Position numbers and translations under genes: made by a program. A model generated the notes under the pieces. That model was not told the DNA's origin. It searched no databases and saw only the letters and a program-made list of their open reading frames with translations. This document shows, piece after piece, positions 62,502 through 64,000 of a stretch of 64,000 nt of DNA. The stretch spans positions 21,993,175-22,057,174 of the forward strand of contig NC_058046.1 of the NCBI RefSeq assembly GCF_020085105.1, given 5' to 3'. Position 1 is the stretch's first letter, and every line of letters begins with the position of its first letter. Origin of the DNA: Siniperca chuatsi (taxonomy: Eukaryota > Chordata > Actinopteri > Centrarchiformes > Sinipercidae).

Positions 62502-64000
62502 TCTGCTCTGCAGGGAAAATGCAGGTACAAGAGCACTATCAGCAGCACAAATACACAGAGCCGTGAATCTCTGTGGAGTTACGGCTTCTGCTCAGCACTG
62601 ACAGAAGCAGCCAGCATGTGACAACAGCTCCTGGGTGGACGGGAGGGCTGTCAAAGTCACAGACGCAACGACAGACACAACATTCTTCTCCACTCGTACT
62701 GAACATCTGAACATCACCACATGAGCACACCCACACACACAAGTGCTGACTGACTGCAAGTATTATAAGCACACACAATGAAAAATGTTAATAAAATGCA
62801 CACAGATCAATAGAACAACGCAACACACATCTCTTCACAAACACACAACCTGTAACACAAGCATATGTCTGCCTAGATGTTGAGTCGGCCACACACTGTC
62901 AGTGCCAGTGACGAGCTGTGACAGAGCGCCAGGTGATGGTGTGACTGTCGTCACTCAGTGTCCCTGACGCTCAAAGCCATAAAACCAGAATCACTGTATC
63001 TGAACGTTGAAACGTGTACATACAAGCAGCTTTTCAAACGCTAGATGTAATACAGTTCAAGTATGTTCTTATTTTCAATGACATACTGCAAATCATATCT
63101 TAAAAAGGGATTTAGGTACTGGGAATATGTTGTGATTTAAGCCACAGTAAAGACACTAGGAGAAAAGAAAATAGTGAGAAATTGGCAAAAAACAATCAAT
63201 AAATACATTTAAAAAAAAGCTGCATAGAATAATCAGTGAGAAATGAGCCGGCAAGGATGCAGACTCTACAGGTTAAGTACAAAAGTGCATAAACAGCTAA
63301 TTGACTGGCTTTGTGCCAGAAAGACAGGGAGGGCTTTGCGAAGCGCTCTCCTCTCATGACTGGCAGGGTCAGCAACCTCGTTAGGGACTTAGGGACGATG
63401 TAGCCTGACAGACTAGGACTAACACAGAGGGAGAGGGAGGATGGAAACAGGAGTGTTAGGTCATTTGCAGTGAAGACATACAAGAGACTAGTTGTATGGC
63501 ATGTTTTGGTACGGATACTGAAACGATACATTTTTTGATACCTTAGTACATGTTTTTCTCCAAACGTTTTTTATCTGTATTTAACAAAACAAAACAGAGT
63601 TTTCAAAGTTAGATGCTGTCTGAACTGGGTTAATTCAATTAAATTCACCGGATTCAGCGATGGCCATGACGTGACCGATCCATATTAAATACAGTTTCTT
63701 TGTCAGTGCCATTATACGTTTTATTGGTTCCTCATCAGTTATATTCATGTAGTCATGGTGGGTCACCGTCTCAGTTTTTAGGACCACAGCAATCATTGGC
63801 CTCATAATATTGTATATTTTACAAAATTATTCCAATGAGTTCCATGCAGTAAATAATACAAAAGGATATTATAAAATAGTTCCTAGTTTAAATCTAGACA
63901 TTCAATGCCAGCTTTCAGTAGTTGACAGGTTTCAATACTTGGTGCAACGGACACCATTTTGGTCAGTAACATAAAATAATGAGGTTCAATACCTAGCCTT

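Larger units (their letters stand above)
60928..64000 (-). other. Upstream pde4d intron or 5' flank
   Basis: No further exon recognised. Contains the GT repeat at 61,606, two CTCF-like motifs near 62,129 and 62,488, and from about 63,510 a degenerate repeat with cgatac/gatacc motifs that may run off the edge. Confidence 0.45.

Overview
The window is vertebrate nuclear DNA, almost certainly from a teleost fish. The genes have short GT-AG exons in AT-rich DNA with many CA/GT microsatellites. The repeats are of teleost type: tRNA-derived SINEs, Tol2-like hAT termini, a PIF/Harbinger-type MITE and decayed Ty3/Gypsy pol. The gene order plk2(-) / rab3c(+) / pde4d(-) matches human 5q11-q12 (PLK2, RAB3C, PDE4D). 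I cannot name the species.

Layout. 1-1,360: the 5' part of plk2 on the minus strand (four exons, running off the left edge) with a TATA box and a consensus CRE upstream. 2,300-6,660: a five-exon minus-strand gene for a FAM173-family (ANTKMT/ATPSCKMT) mitochondrial lysine methyltransferase, which does not sit between PLK2 and RAB3C in human. 7,400-18,660: rab3c on the plus strand with a CpG-rich, CRE-containing 5' region, a tiny first coding exon, four further exons and a long 3' UTR. 18,660-20,570: a tail-to-tail gap holding two hAT-type copies. 20,580 to the right edge: pde4d on the minus strand, with a 3.3-kb 3' UTR, nine catalytic-region exons, the shared UCR2 exon, four upstream exons carrying UCR1 and the linker to UCR2, and at least three alternative 5' exons. 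Two of those match mammalian PDE4D1 and PDE4D9 starts. The third (60,790-60,917) matches no isoform start I can recall, but it is strongly coding-like and has the correct splice phase.

Function. Plk2 is an activity-induced kinase, Rab3C a synaptic-vesicle GTPase, and PDE4D a cAMP phosphodiesterase. They are linked by conserved synteny, not as an operon. CRE sites lie upstream of plk2, upstream of rab3c, and in two places inside pde4d. pde4d uses alternative promoters: long forms carry UCR1 with its PKA site, and the short D1-type form begins at 37,673.

The rest is intron or intergenic DNA with repeats. I found no CRISPR array, operon, prophage or clearly new system. The best leads are the unmatched pde4d 5' exon, the pde4d1 start whose codons double as a splice acceptor, and the divergent FAM173 gene. 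Exon borders come from splice consensus, reading phase and remembered human proteins; no alignment was run.
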